From Platerodrilus igneus (taxonomy: Eukaryota; Arthropoda; Insecta; Coleoptera; Lycidae): a DNA stretch of 64,000 bases. The notes below the pieces were generated by a model, which was given only the letters and a program-made list of their open reading frames with translations, was not told the origin of the DNA and made no database searches. Every line of letters starts with the position of its first letter. Position 1 is the first letter of the stretch. Of this stretch, positions 43,219 through 54,097 are shown piece by piece. The DNA is taken from contig JARFIW010001104.1 of assembly GCA_036346225.1 (NCBI GenBank), positions 11,434,001 to 11,498,000 on the forward strand. Direction: 5' to 3'. The position numbers and the translations under genes were made by a program.

Positions 43219-44476
43219 TGTACTCCACCCCCTCTTTTATTACTTTATTTTTATCGTCGCGCGCCTTTTCTTCTAAATTTCAATGCCTTTTATATGATGT
43301 GCAAACACCTATTGCACGCCACGTACTTTTGCAACGTTTGGTTGGTTATTTAATCCAAAATTGTTATTAAAATGCCTCGACTATTTGAAACTCTTTATTC
43401 TCATGGTGTCCACCTACTTACCGTGGGTTCAGTGGTAAGTAGATGTGCAATGCCCAACCAAACTGCACTCTCTTTTGTTCCAAATTAATCCGTCCTCTTT
43501 TAATTCGTACTCAATCCAAATCTATCGTCGACCTCTTCAAAATCACTCAATGCCCCGCTACATATACATCCATATCAAAATCAATCTTCGTACCTTTTTA
43601 TAACCACTCAATGCCCTGCTACCTATAAATCTGTATCCAAATCGATCCCAAATATTCTTCCTTCTTACAATTCCAATCCGATGCCTTCTGCCTTTATCAA
43701 TATCGTTCCAAATCTATCTTACTATTCGTCGCTTCGCCGTCGCACTAATACAAAACTTTACTTTTCCTTGTCGTCGCTATTATTTATTTATGTACCGATG
43801 CTGCTCTTTACCCTTCTTTAATAATCAAACTATTTCAAAATCAAACACGTTTATTAATCTTCCAAATCTTTACACAAATTAGCGCAGTTCTTTAAAATAC
43901 GTCTTTATACCAAAAATATTCAAAATAAACTCCTCCTTGTTTACTTTCCAAGGTGATAATTATAACATTACTTGCCTACTACATTACAAATTACATAAAC
44001 TAAAATCGTCCAATAATATTTAAACACTAAGTTTGTGTCGCACATACCATAAATTATGTCCTTTACACTTTCATAGTTTACACATAATATTCTAGTATTG
44101 GTTCTAAATATTTTACAATCCTTCAATCACATTTGACATTGTTATAACTTATAATTTTGAAATTACATATTCGTCCAAAAGTTGATTCTAATTAAATAAA
44201 AGCCAAAATAAATCACACATGACCCTGGATCGGCGTGGTTGATAGTGGACATCCATAGACGCATTCGGTTTTCGGATGGCAAATGTACTTTCAATGGCCT
44301 ATTAAATTCTAACTCAGTATAAACCCTTGAGCACTGTATATTTTATCACGTCATCAAGTCATTTTAATTTACCTTTTGGCACTTACATTTCAACTACCCT
44401 TTTGAATACTTTAGCATTTGTAAAGTACGGCAAACATACATTTTTAAATTATGTGATCAGATATATGTATCATTTT
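43219..44476 (-). repeat. 5' LTR of the minus-strand Gypsy, truncated
   Basis: This matches 36568-37823 along its whole length (1258 versus 1256 bp). At 44476 the similarity stops abruptly at TATCATTTT, and unrelated sequence starting GTAACAATTTTATT follows. The outer 155 bp of the LTR are missing and were not found elsewhere in the window. Confidence 0.9.
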
Positions 44477-46470
44477 GTAACAATTTTATTTTCGCAGTAA
44501 AAAATCTATTCATGAAAGGTACAACGAATGTTAAAACACCTTTATTAACTAAAGTAATAATACGTGTAACAATCAAATCCTTACATTAATACAGTATCTA
44601 GAGTCGTTAGTCTATTTGTTTCGGAGTTCGGTGTATTCCACAGCCACTGGCGCGCGCGTGAGAGGTTTGACAACCCCACTCGGGACCCTCCCACGATAGA
44701 AGAACGCGGCAAAGACTCGTCGATAGGTAAGAGCAGCGACAGCATGCATTTGAAATTAATGGCGAGTGACCTCCGGGTCGCATTATTTATGTGACACACT
44801 TCCTGAGTAACGGTTGGTATTGTATATTCGTTATCATAGTACCTAATTTAACAATTTGTTTAGCGCAACGACAACTTAGAATCTACAATTTAGAAACTCT
44901 AACTTACAAACTACGCAACGAAAATTATATTTATAACTAAGATTAGACCATGGAAGATTACGCTACAAAAGTTATGCAGCCTTGAATCAATGTAAGAAAC
45001 CCGCTTCGCTTCAACACCTGTATTTAAAGCACGGAAAGCAAGAATAATTAGCTGCAGATTCCGCACGGCGATATAGTTTCCATTCCAGCCAAGGACAACA
45101 GCCCGGGGTTTGGTTCGTAATAGCTTTAAGATTTCCTCAGTGCTTCCTTCTAAAAGCACGTTATTTCGTTTTGTTTTATAGAAGCACAAATTTGTTATTC
45201 AGTTTATCTGTAGCTAAGCTGGTTTTCTCCAGTATCAAATTTAAATTTCACTTAGTTTCGTAGATATGTGACTACACGTGGCTTCAGCATAAATTAACAG
45301 CTGCGGCTACGTCACTTGTTTGTTTGAAATAAGCCGTCAACAATTGCACAATTGCAAGCAGATGTTTAGTATTACATTACTACCACCTTTGATAAAATTA
45401 GAGAATATCTTTGTGAATATTTTGACTTCAAATCGATTTTAATACTGTTAACTTAAAAAGAAAGTTTTGTATATTAATTTGTAAATGACCTACACAGATC
45501 TGATTGGGTTAGAAAACCTTAGTATAACCAGTCACACTGGGTTGTAATATATTTGAGTAAGAATCAAGTTGATAAACTTTACATTAATTTTTCAAGTAAT
45601 TCAATTATTCATTTTATTTTATTGCATTAAATTTTATTTACAGAAACAGAAAAATTCTTTCTGGTAAATTTATAATCCACGCTTAAAGTCTTTTTATTCT
45701 GATCTAGTTTGATCAGACCTGATAAACAAAAACAATAAGAGTTAAATTTTATGGTACCCTTATGTAGGAAACATTCTTTTGCATTTTTAGATATATTTGA
45801 GGGACACAAATAGTGTTCCCATTTTTATGTGACTTAATTATTATTTTTCCTTACAGGAACAGCGTCTTATTCTGTTAAGACAGGTTTTGTCAGCGAAGGC
45901 GATCTTTTTCTTTGGGTCTCCACGTCCGCCCTTAGAAATTAGCCATGCCATTTACATGAATCAATCTGGACTTGGTGGCGCCTGTTTGTTTTAGTTTGAG
46001 TGTGACCCCCACAGATTTCGACTTACCCCCATTGCTCATAGCTCTACCCAAGGAATAGACCCTAGTTACGTCGGAAGACTTATATTAACGGGAAGGCTAG
46101 ATACGGGTTATTTAACTCAAATAAGAATACACGTGGACTGAAATAACCGATAGCAAAGAGTATCGATTTGCACCACTAGAACAAGTTAGAAAAGACAGAT
46201 AAAATGCGCAAGGCAGAGACACAGATAATAAAAGGCGTGATTTGAGCAACGTCACGAGGAAATGATTGGTTGAAATAAGTTGCAGATATGAGAGGTTAAA
46301 CGTAACGATTTCTATACAAAATTAATTAGTGTTCTCGGACGTGTTTGCGAGCCGTGAAAATTCTTAGATTTTAACTGGCGCGTGTGCAAATTTTAGAATC
46401 GTTGTCCGGACTGTCGAAAAGGGAACATAGTATGCGAAATTCTGAAAACTGGCCGTCACGGGACAAAACC
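44477..46470. other. Unassigned DNA beyond the LTR breakpoint
   Basis: The first bases (TGTAACAATTTTATT from 44476) resemble the start of the solo LTR at 31926 (TGTAACGTTTTATT), so another LTR may begin here, but no matching end or target duplication was found. A 92-residue minus frame at 44911-45189 has no recognised domain. A good 3' splice-site-like TTATTTTTCCTTACAG ends at 45856, without a clear exon behind it. Confidence 0.35.
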
Positions 46471-46483
46471 GACAAGGCGAGCT

Positions 46484-46492
46484 ATATATAAA
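46484..46492 (+). promoter_or_regulatory. TATA-box promoter candidate
   Basis: GAGCTATATATAAACCC is followed about 30 bp later by a pyrimidine-rich AACAGTTTCGCTCTC. Further downstream ATTCAATACTTTAAACA-like sequence is repeated as ATTGAATACTTTAAAACA with CAGTTTGCTCTT. A donor-like CAAGGTAATAAAG follows at about 46660. It may be the promoter of an unrecognised LTR or transcript. Confidence 0.35.
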
Positions 46493-47640
46493 CCCGGACT
46501 TTAAACAGTTTCGCTCTCTTAGATTTTCGATTTTGATTCAATACTTTAAACAATTTGCTCTTATATTTTGGTGATTATTGAATACTTTAAAACAGTTTGC
46601 TCTTTACGTGCTACGATACAAGTTATTATGCATTAGTGCACTTAGAAAAGAAGATACAAGGTAATAAAGTCTAGTTATATTTGCGAGTATTACTGTACCA
46701 ATTATCGAAATTTGTAACGATAAATGAATAAACAAAAGTAGGCAGTTTTGGGGTGTAGCGTGAACGAATTATGAATTTCTTTGCTATTTTTCGGGGGTGT
46801 TAATAATTAAATGTTATTCGTAATCGTGATTGGATCCACAAAACAAGATTTTGATATACTTAGATGAGTTCCTGAGAAGCCCTGAAACAATTTTAGATGA
46901 ATGGTGGTGTAGAAAATTTTAAAAGCGTTCAGAATCAGAAGCCGTAAACATAACCCAGTTGGATTGGTGTGATTAACAAGGACGATGTACATTGGAGCCA
47001 CGAGTGCATTAACCTTCAGGTAACTTATGCTTTGTTGTTCGATTTTGATGTTTTGGTGTGTGTTGAATAACTTTATAATTTGTTTGCTAAAAATGGACAG
47101 TAGTGAATTTGTACAAACAACAAATTTTTAATTTTAAGGTGAAATTTTCTTGTTTAAGTAGAAAGGAGTATTTAGCAGTTTATGTTCTTGATTATGATGA
47201 AAATTTGGGTCTGTCTTTGAGCTCAATTAGACTAACCTGTTTGATTAACGTAAAGGGGGGAGATGCTCCTTTGTACTCAGACTCAGGTCTGCCAATATAT
47301 TGTTATATTAATTAGTAGGCATCCTACAAGGACTTTAATTCTGGATGCAAATTAAAATGATGACAAATTTAATCTTGAAATTTTATGATACTGAAATTTA
47401 TGCTACAATTTAATTTTGAAATTTTAATGTACTATGAATATTGATGTAAATAGAGTTAACGTTGATGTTTGTGGTAAATGTGTTTGTTTTTTTTATGAAT
47501 GAGGATGAAAGTTTTAACTAGGTGAGCAGCCGAGGCGGAAAGAGTAAAGAGGCGATCATCAGAAGAGATTCAACAGGGCCAGAATCACAGCAAATCTTGG
47601 TGCCAAATTCGAGAGGTTCGAATATTTTTTTCACGAATAA
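46493..47640. other. No gene seen
   Basis: AT-rich sequence with only short frames lacking domain support. Towards 47500 a short GC-balanced stretch (GCAGCCGAGGCGGAAAGAG) precedes the repeat family that hosts the foldback element. Confidence 0.4.
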
Positions 47641-47851
47641 TGGTGAGGTTACACAGCAATATATATATTAACTCTTTATTGGTGAAACTTATTGTTAGTA
47701 AAAGTATACATTAGCAATGTTGGAGTGGACAATGAAAAGATATACAAAAAGTTGTCAATTAACTGTTTTTTTGTTGCTTATCATAAACGACATTTCCAAT
47801 AATTTGGGATTATTGATTGTCTTATAATTAAATAAGAAATCAGGAAATTTG
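47641..47851 (+). repeat. Repeat family R, copy 2, left of the foldback element
   Basis: This aligns with 55440-55580 (shared CATTTCCAATAATT, TTTTTGTTG and GAAAATTTG landmarks). Its last 8 bases, GAAATTTG, are the left target duplication of the foldback element. The rest of this repeat copy continues at 52185. Confidence 0.75.
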
Positions 47852-48125
47852 ACTTCTGTTAAGCTGGCAAGACCAAATCGGCAGAATCGATTCAGACCTA
47901 TTGCATTTTTTAGGGTTTATTTGTGCCATTAATAAAAATTTTGTGCTACGTGCCGTTTTGAAAAAAATCGTGGTGCTGCTAGCTTAATATTAAGCTAGCA
48001 GGACCACATGAAAAAAACAACAAAAAAAGGTATAAATACAACGGCCAGAATTTGTGCTAATTTGTGTCGTCCAAACAAAAGCAGCTAAATAGATTCATTC
48101 CGCTTGAAACAACGACAAATTATTT
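47852..48125 (+). repeat. Left outer terminal inverted repeat
   Basis: This includes CAAGACCAAATCGGCAGA, ACCTATTGCATT, TTGTGCTACGTGCCGTTTTG, a 26-bp perfect palindrome CTGCTAGCTTAA/TTAAGCTAGCAG around a central TA pair (47976-48001), a TATA box and GCTAAATAGATTCATTCCGC. Each of these except the second half of the palindrome recurs inverted at 51905-52184. Confidence 0.85.
48030..48037 (+). promoter_or_regulatory. Inward-facing TATA box in the left inverted repeat
   Basis: AAGGTATAAATACAACGGCC is a strong TATA match pointing towards the satellite array. The same sequence occurs in the right inverted repeat on the other strand (plus-strand GGCCGTTGTATTTATAC at about 51991-52007), so both ends could drive transcription inward. 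Confidence 0.5.
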
Positions 48126-48899
48126 TTATCACGATTAGGTTCAAGAGTAAAGTACCCTCTTGCACGAGCAGAATCAATCGGTACTGCGATACTCGAAGCA
48201 TCATAATTCGTGCCTCTCAAATATTCATTCACAGATTTTGTTCCCAACCCCTTCTCCGAAAAACCACCCGCGAAACCTATTGAACACAAGAGTATAAAGT
48301 ATCCGTTTCCAAAAGCAGAATCAATCGGTACTGTTACACTCTAAACACACATATTTGTGCTTTTCAAATGTTCACTCAAGAATTTTGTACCTCACACCTC
48401 TGAAAAACCACCTCCAAAACCTACTCGGCAAAGAGTAAAGTATCTGTTTTCACGAGCAAAATCAGTCGGTACTGCTACATTCGAAGCACACTAATTTGTG
48501 CTTTTCAAATGTTCACTCTCAGATTTTGTACCTTATCTTTTCTCTGAAAAACCACCCGCAAAACCTACTCGGGACAAGAGTAAAGTATCCGTTTCGACAA
48601 GCAGAATCAATCGGTACTGTGACACTCGAAGCACACTAATTTGTGCTATTCAAATGTTCACTCCCGGATTTTGTACCCCACCCCTTCTCTGAAAAAACAC
48701 TTGCGAAACCTATTCGGCACAGTATCCGTTTCCACGAGCAGAATCAATCGGTACTGCTACATTCGAAGCACACTAATTTGTGCTTTTCAAATATTCACTC
48801 ACGGATTTTGTACATCATCCCTTCTCTGAAAAACCACCTCCGGAACCTACTAAGCACAACAGTAAAGTATCCGTTTCCACCAACAAAATTAATCGGTAT
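48126..48899 (-). repeat. Satellite array, left arm, ~6 units of ~144 bp
   Basis: Unit landmarks (AATCGGTACTG) recur near 48177, 48325, 48467, 48612, 48748 and 48893. Units contain CAAATGTTCACTC, CTCTGAAAAACCACC and GAGTAAAGTATCCGTTTCC. They are in the opposite orientation to the right arm. Confidence 0.9.
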
Positions 48900-51800
48900 A
48901 TTTCGCGGGTGGTTTTTCAGAAAAAGGGTGGGGGTACAAATTTCGTGAGTAAACATTTGAGAAGCACAAATTAATGTGCTTTGAATGTAGCAGTACCGAT
49001 TGATTTTGCTCATGGAAGCGGATAATTTACTCTTGTACCGAATAGGTTTCTCGAGTGTTTTTTCAGAGAATGAGTGTGGTACAAAATTCGTGAGTAAATA
49101 TTTAAATAGCACAAATTAGTGTGCTTCGAGTGTCGCAGTACCGATTGATTATGCTTGAGGAAACTGATACTTTTGTGGCTAGTAGATTTCGGGTGGTTTT
49201 TCAGAAAAGGGATGGGGTACAAATTTCGTGAGTGAACATTTGAGAAGTAGAAATTAGTGTGCTTCACATGTAGCAGTACCGATTAATTTTGCGCGTGGAA
49301 ACGGATACTTTACTCCTGTGCTGAGTAGGTTTCGCGGGCGGTTTTCAGAAAAAAAGTGGGGTACAAAATTCGTGAGTAAATATTTAAATAGCACAAATTA
49401 GTGTGTTTCGAGTGTCGCAGTACCGATTGATTCTGCTTGTGGAAACTGATACTTTTGTGGCTAGTAGATTTCGCGGGTGGTTTTTCAGAAAAGGGATGGG
49501 GTACAAATTTAGTGAGTAAACATTTGAGAAGTACAAATTAGTGTGTTTCAAATGTATCAGTACCGATTAATTTTGCTCGTGGAAACGGATACTTTACTCC
49601 TGTGCTGAGTAGGTTTCGCGGGCGGTTTTTCAGAAAAGGAGTGGGGTACAAATTTCGTGAGTGAACATTTGTGAAGCACAAATTAGTGTGCTTGAAATGT
49701 AGCAGTACCGATTGATTTTGGTCGTGGAAACGAATACTTTACTCTTGTGGCGAGTAGGTTTTGCGGATGGTTTTTCAGAAAAGGGATGGGGACAAATTTC
49801 GTGAGTAAACATTTGAGAAGTACAAATTAATGTGCTTCAAATGTAGCAGCACCGATTGATTTTGCTCGTGGAAACGAATACTTTACTTTGTGCTGAGTAG
49901 GTTTTGCGGGTAGTTTTTCAGAAAAGGGGTGGGGTACAAATTTCGTAACTGAACATTTGAAATGCACAAATTATAGTGCTTCGAATGTTGCAGTAGCGTT
50001 TGATTCTGCTCGCGGAAACGGATACTTTACTCTTGTGCCGAGTCGGGTTCGGAGGTGGGTTTTTAGAGAAGAGGAGGTACAAAATCCGTGAGTGAATATT
50101 TGAAAAACACAAATTAGTGTGCTTCGAATATAGTAGTACCGATTGATTCTGCTCGTGGAAACGGATACTTTACTCTTGATCCGAGTAGGTTTCGGAGGTG
50201 GTTTCTCAGAGAAGAGATGAGGTACAAAATCCGTGAGTGAACATTTGAAATGCACAAATTAGTGTGCTTCAAATATAGCAGTAGCGTTTGATTCTGCTCG
50301 CGGAAACGGATACTTTACTCTTGTGCCGAGTCGGGTTCGGAGGTGGGTTTTTAGAGAAGAGGAGGTACAAAATCCGTGAGTGAATATTTGAAAAACACAA
50401 ATTAGTGTGCTTCGAATATAGTAGTACCGATTGATTCTGCTCGTGGAAACGGATACTTTATTCTTGTGCCGAGTGGGTTTCGGAAGTGGTTTTTTAGAGA
50501 AGGTGTGAGCTACAAAATCCGTGAGTAAACATTTGAAAAACACAAATTATTGTGCTTTGAATATAGTAGTACCGATTGATTCTGCTCGTGGAAACGGATA
50601 CTTTACTCTTGGGCCGAGTAGGTTTCGGAGGTGGATTTTCAGAGAAAGGGTGAGGTACAAAATCCGTGAGTGAACATTTGAAAAGCAAAATTAGTGTGCT
50701 TCGAATGTAGCAGTACCGATTGATTCTGCTCGTGGAAACGTATACTTTACTCTTGTGCCGAATATGTTTCGCAAGTGGTTTTTCAGATAATGGGGGGAAC
50801 AAAATTCGTGAGTGAATATTTAAATAGCACAAATTAGTGTGCTTTGAGTGTCGCAGTACCGATCTATTCTGCTCATGGAAGCGAATATTTTGCTCTTGTG
50901 TTGAGAAGTTTTCGTGGGAGGTTTTCCAGATGACGGGTTAGGTACAAAATCTGTGAGTGAACATTTGAAAATAACAAATTAGTGTGCTTAGAATGTAACA
51001 GTACCGATTGATTTGCTCGTGGAAATGGATACTTTACTCTTGTGCCGAGTAGGTATCGCGGTTGGTTTTTCAGAGAAATGGTTGGGTACAAAATCTGTGA
51101 ATGAATATCTCAGAGGCACAAATTATGTTGCTTCGAGTGTTACAGTACCGATTGATTTTGCTCGGGGAAACGGATACTTTATTCTTGTGCTGAGTAGGTT
51201 TCGCGGGTGGTTTTTCAGAAAAGGAGTGAGGTATAAAATCCATGAATGAACAATTGAAAAGCACAAATTAGTATGCTTCGAATGTAGCGATACCGATTGA
51301 TTGTGCTCGTGGAAACGGATACTTTACTCTTGTGTCGAATAGGTTTAGCAAGTGGTTTTTCAGAGAAAGGGTGGGGAACAACATTCGTGAGTGCATATGT
51401 GAATAGAACAAATTAGTGTGCTTCGAGTGTCGCAGTACCGATTGATTGTGCTCATGGAAACGGATGCTTTACTCTTGTGCTGAGAAGATTTCGTGGGTGG
51501 TTTTTCAGATAAGGGGTTATGTACAAAATCTATGCGTGAATATTTGAAAAGCGCAAACTAGTGTGCTTCGAATGTAGTAGTACCGATTGATTCTGCTCGT
51601 GGAAACTGATACTTTACTCTTGTGCTGAGAAGGCTTCGCGGGTGGTTTTTCAGAATAGGGGCGAAGTACAAAATCCGTGAATGAACATTTGAAAAGCAAA
51701 AATTTGTGTGCTTCGTATGTAGCAGTACCGATTGATTCTGCTTGTGAAGATCGATACTTTACTCTTCTATCGAATAGGTTTCGCGGTGGTTTTTCATAGA

Positions 51801-51904
51801 AGGGGTTGGGTACAAAATCTGTGAATGAATATTTGAAAGGCACAAATTATGATACTTCGTGTGTCGCAGTACCGATTGATTCTGCATGTGCAAAAGGGTA
51901 CTTT
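48900..51904 (+). repeat. Satellite array, right arm, ~21 units of ~144 bp
   Basis: The landmark CCGATTGATT recurs from 48996 to 51872 with a step of 138-145 bp, mostly 143-145. Pairs of adjacent units are repeated as 288-bp dimers: the unit with the distinctive AGCGTTTGATTCTGCTCGCGG occurs at 49996 and again at 50284, with near-identical surroundings. This indicates recent unequal exchange. The many short frames across the array reflect only the periodicity. Confidence 0.92.
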
Positions 51905-52184
51905 ACTCTTGATCCTAAGCGTGGTAAAAGTAATTCGCCGTTGTTTCAAGCGGAATGAATCTATTTAGCTGCTTGTTTTAGACGGTACAAATTCTGGCCG
52001 TTGTATTTATACTTTTTTTTCTTTCTTTTTTTTGCATATCAAGCTAGCAGCACCACGATTTTTTTCAAAACGGCACGAAGCACAAAATTTTTTTAATGGC
52101 ACAAATTAGCACTAAATAAGCACTAAATAATGCAATAGGTCTGAATCGAGTCTGCCGATTTGGTCTTGCCAGGTTAACTGAGGT
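51905..52184 (-). repeat. Right outer terminal inverted repeat
   Basis: This is the inverse of 47852-48125 with small indels. It has an inward TATA box (about 52000, minus strand) and lacks one half of the palindrome found in the left copy. It ends in the ACCTCAGTTAACC terminus. Confidence 0.85.
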
Positions 52185-52520
52185 GAAAATTTGGAGTGGC
52201 GAATATTGTCAATGGCTTGGATTTAATAATTTTGCTTTCGGGTAGTTTTATTTTAGAAATTCCTGGCTAGATTTGGGGGTAGGAATTTATTTTTAGGGAA
52301 GTACATTGTATGTGTACTGAAATTATTTTTGTGCTAATAGGGGTCAAGTTTAGGTTGATTTTTATTTTAATTTATTTAGGGAATAGGTAAAGTCAGAGAT
52401 TTGTGAAAAATATTTAGCTACCCGAGTGATTGTCTTATTGTAAGGAGCATTTTGTTTTGAGAAATTTTTTTAATTGTGACCAACTTTAGGATACCACAGC
52501 AACATATATTTTTTAGGTAT
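52185..52520 (+). repeat. Repeat family R, copy 2, right of the foldback element
   Basis: This begins with the right target duplication GAAAATTTGGAGTG and follows 55572-55870: shared CCTGGC[TC]AGA, AGTTTAGGTTGA/AGTCTAGGTTGA, GATATTTGTNAA-like and TTTTGAGAA landmarks appear in the same order. Confidence 0.7.
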
Positions 52521-52829
52521 GTATTTTTTTAGTAAAACAAACAAAATTCTATTTCAGAATTATATACAAGGTTATAGCTAAAATAATTTCTAGTTAGTCA
52601 AAGCCTTTATATCAATTTTACGCCTTTGTTGGTTCACAATTTTAGAATTACTCTACGTGTGGTTTTTCTAAGCGTAATTGATAGCTTGAAGGAAATATAT
52701 AGACAGTATTTGTATACAAATAATACTTACACTAAACTTAAATAGCAAAGACAGCAAATAACAATGAAGCGATGTGCTTACGTATAACAAACTTAAATTG
52801 TGCTAAATCAACAGGAAAATACTGGCGAG
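52521..52829. other. 3' flank of the CRAL-TRIO exon, no second gene
   Basis: This is the downstream side of the minus-strand exon. No AATAAA was recognised within about 300 bp, so the transcript end could not be placed. Confidence 0.4.
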
Positions 52830-53252
52830 CTAATCTACTTGCAGTTGTTTAAAACTTCCTTCGATTCCAACACCCAATTCTTCATTCATTTCAGTCACTA
52901 ATTTACAATTAGCCTCGTCAACTTCAATATACATATTATCTAATGCTAATATTTTTTCTCGATTTTCTTTTAGTTTAATTTTCAACTGTTCCACCATTTC
53001 GGAAAGAGAAACTGTTCCGCCATATTCTTTAGGTAGTATCTTTGGATCAACTTTTTCATGAAGCTCACTTATACTTTTAGGAACCTGTAAATGTTCCGAA
53101 TGATTAGGGACTGAACACACAAATAGGTTACTTACATAAGTTCGATTCTTTAATTTGTCTGAGAGAATAGACAGTGCAAATTCAACCAACTTTGCTGCAT
53201 GTGGAGCCATGTTGAGAAGGTAGTGTCCTTTGTGCCGCATTGGTGAGGTGTT
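52830..53252 (-). CDS. Terminal exon of a CRAL-TRIO lipid-transfer protein
   Basis: From a splice acceptor (TTTGTCGTAG, with AG at plus 53253-53254) the exon encodes NTSPMRHKGHYLLNMAPHAA, then SILSDKLKNR and ILPKEYGGTVSLSEMVEQ, ending in an acidic tail at the stop near 52830. These are the C-terminal half of the Sec14/CRAL-TRIO fold, with the R-x-K-x-x-x-x-x-N strand, the LS-x-K-L-x-x-R helix and the LP-x-E-YGG motif. They occur as in insect alpha-tocopherol-transfer-protein-like and clavesin-like proteins, which carry hydrophobic ligands in the cytosol. An in-frame TAG overlaps the acceptor, so the Met at 53240 is internal and not the true start. The N-terminal CRAL-TRIO-N helices and the first half of the lipid domain were not found up to 64000, implying long introns or exons outside the window. 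Confidence 0.8.
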   Translation of the reverse strand, partial: NTSPMRHKGHYLLNMAPHAAKLVEFALSILSDKLKNRTYVSNLFVCSVPNHSEHLQVPKSISELHEKVDPKILPKEYGGTVSLSEMVEQLKIKLKENREKILALDNMYIEVDEANCKLVTEMNEELGVGIEGSFKQLQVD

Positions 53253-54097
53253 CTACGACAAACATATAAACTAAATAAAGGGTGTGGCAGAGGTAACGCA
53301 TGTTTTTCAAATAAAAATAACTGAATAGTTTTTTGATATAAACAATATGTGATGTTTTGGTTTGTCTGGGGTCACCTTGTTAATGCTGCGTAGCAACAGA
53401 GATAACATTTATTTACAACTTAAAATAATGATATGAACTTATACATTAAAAGTATGAGACATAGAGTTAAACATTTACAATTTTTTGTTAGCGTAATTAT
53501 TGCAAATGTCTTTTAACACTGACAGTACTTTAGTTAGCTGGACGTGGTTCCATGTTGAAAAACTGAATGTTGCGACTTCACGGCGAAGACCTAGAGCTGG
53601 TGTTCTGTATGGACCATGTGCATCGTTTAACCAAATGTAATGCGGCATCTAACGACGGTGACTGGAATAGGATTCCCATGCTTGGGTACCCTGCCGAGAT
53701 GCTGCCACACGAGCGACATCCTTGGTTGGTAGAAACTAAAGCGAGCTGATGGCGAAATGTTCCCAATCCTGGCGTGCGTGTTGACGTCACATGCTCTAGG
53801 AGGTGGTCCTGATGACTTTGGAGGTAGAACGGATTTAAGCTGTGTTATGACGGGTTCCTGCGTCCGTAGTGCGATTATAAAGAGTTTACTTCATTTTATC
53901 CCGTCAGATTTGGTGGTCACGAGATAATCTGAAAGTAAACCTTTGGTGCACGAGGAGCTTGGTGATTTCTATCCTGCGCTATTCTTATATTCTCTCCTAG
54001 AAGTTTTGTGATTACTTAAAAGGAAAACAAAGTAGAAGGAATTTACTCTAGCGTTTACAGCTCCTTTTATATCCTGGGTTTGTTTGTATTGTACGTT
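53253..54097. other. Intron or intergenic DNA, no gene seen
   Basis: If the CRAL-TRIO gene is intact this is intronic. Overlapping plus and minus frames at 53567-53790 lie in a locally GC-rich stretch but match nothing I recognise. Confidence 0.4.

Larger units (their letters stand above)
36568..44476 (-). mobile_element. Ty3/Gypsy retrotransposon with ~1.4-kb LTRs, 5' LTR truncated
   Basis: On the minus strand the order is 5' LTR (43219-44476, cut short), tRNA-Lys-like primer site (43193-43212), gag, protease, RT, RNase H, integrase, polypurine tract (about 37979-37990) and 3' LTR (36568-37978). The 1256 bp shared by the LTRs are nearly identical by eye. Coding regions carry several frameshifts. 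The coiled-coil gag, the integrase HPKANPCER motif and the long LTRs recall the Osvaldo/Ulysses-type group, but that placement is only suggestive. No target duplication was found, because one flank is (TA)n and the other is rearranged. Confidence 0.9.
47852..52184. mobile_element. Foldback-type transposon, 4.33 kb
   Basis: The outer ~270 bp are inverted repeats of each other. The left begins ACTTCTGTTAAGCTGGCAAG; the inverse of the right begins ACCTCAGTTAACCTGGCAAG. Inside them, two arrays of one ~144-bp satellite face each other, meeting near 48900: about 6 units to the left and about 21 to the right. GAAATTTG (47844-47851) and GAAAATTTG (52185-52193) flank the element. The related sequence at 55572-55580 has this motif once with continuous flanks, which is an empty site. 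Inverted repeats built of tandem satellites plus an 8-9 bp duplication are the hallmarks of foldback elements such as Drosophila FB. No transposase frame is present, so mobilisation would depend on another element. Confidence 0.85.

Noticed and set aside
44911..45189. 92-residue minus frame as a gene
   Set aside because: No domain, no start or splice support, and it lies in an area of LTR breakage.
48095..51843. Many similar ~60-110-residue frames with FTHGFCT- or LTDFVPH-like words on both strands
   Set aside because: They follow the ~144-bp satellite period exactly, occur in several frames and on both strands, and are translations of noncoding repeats.
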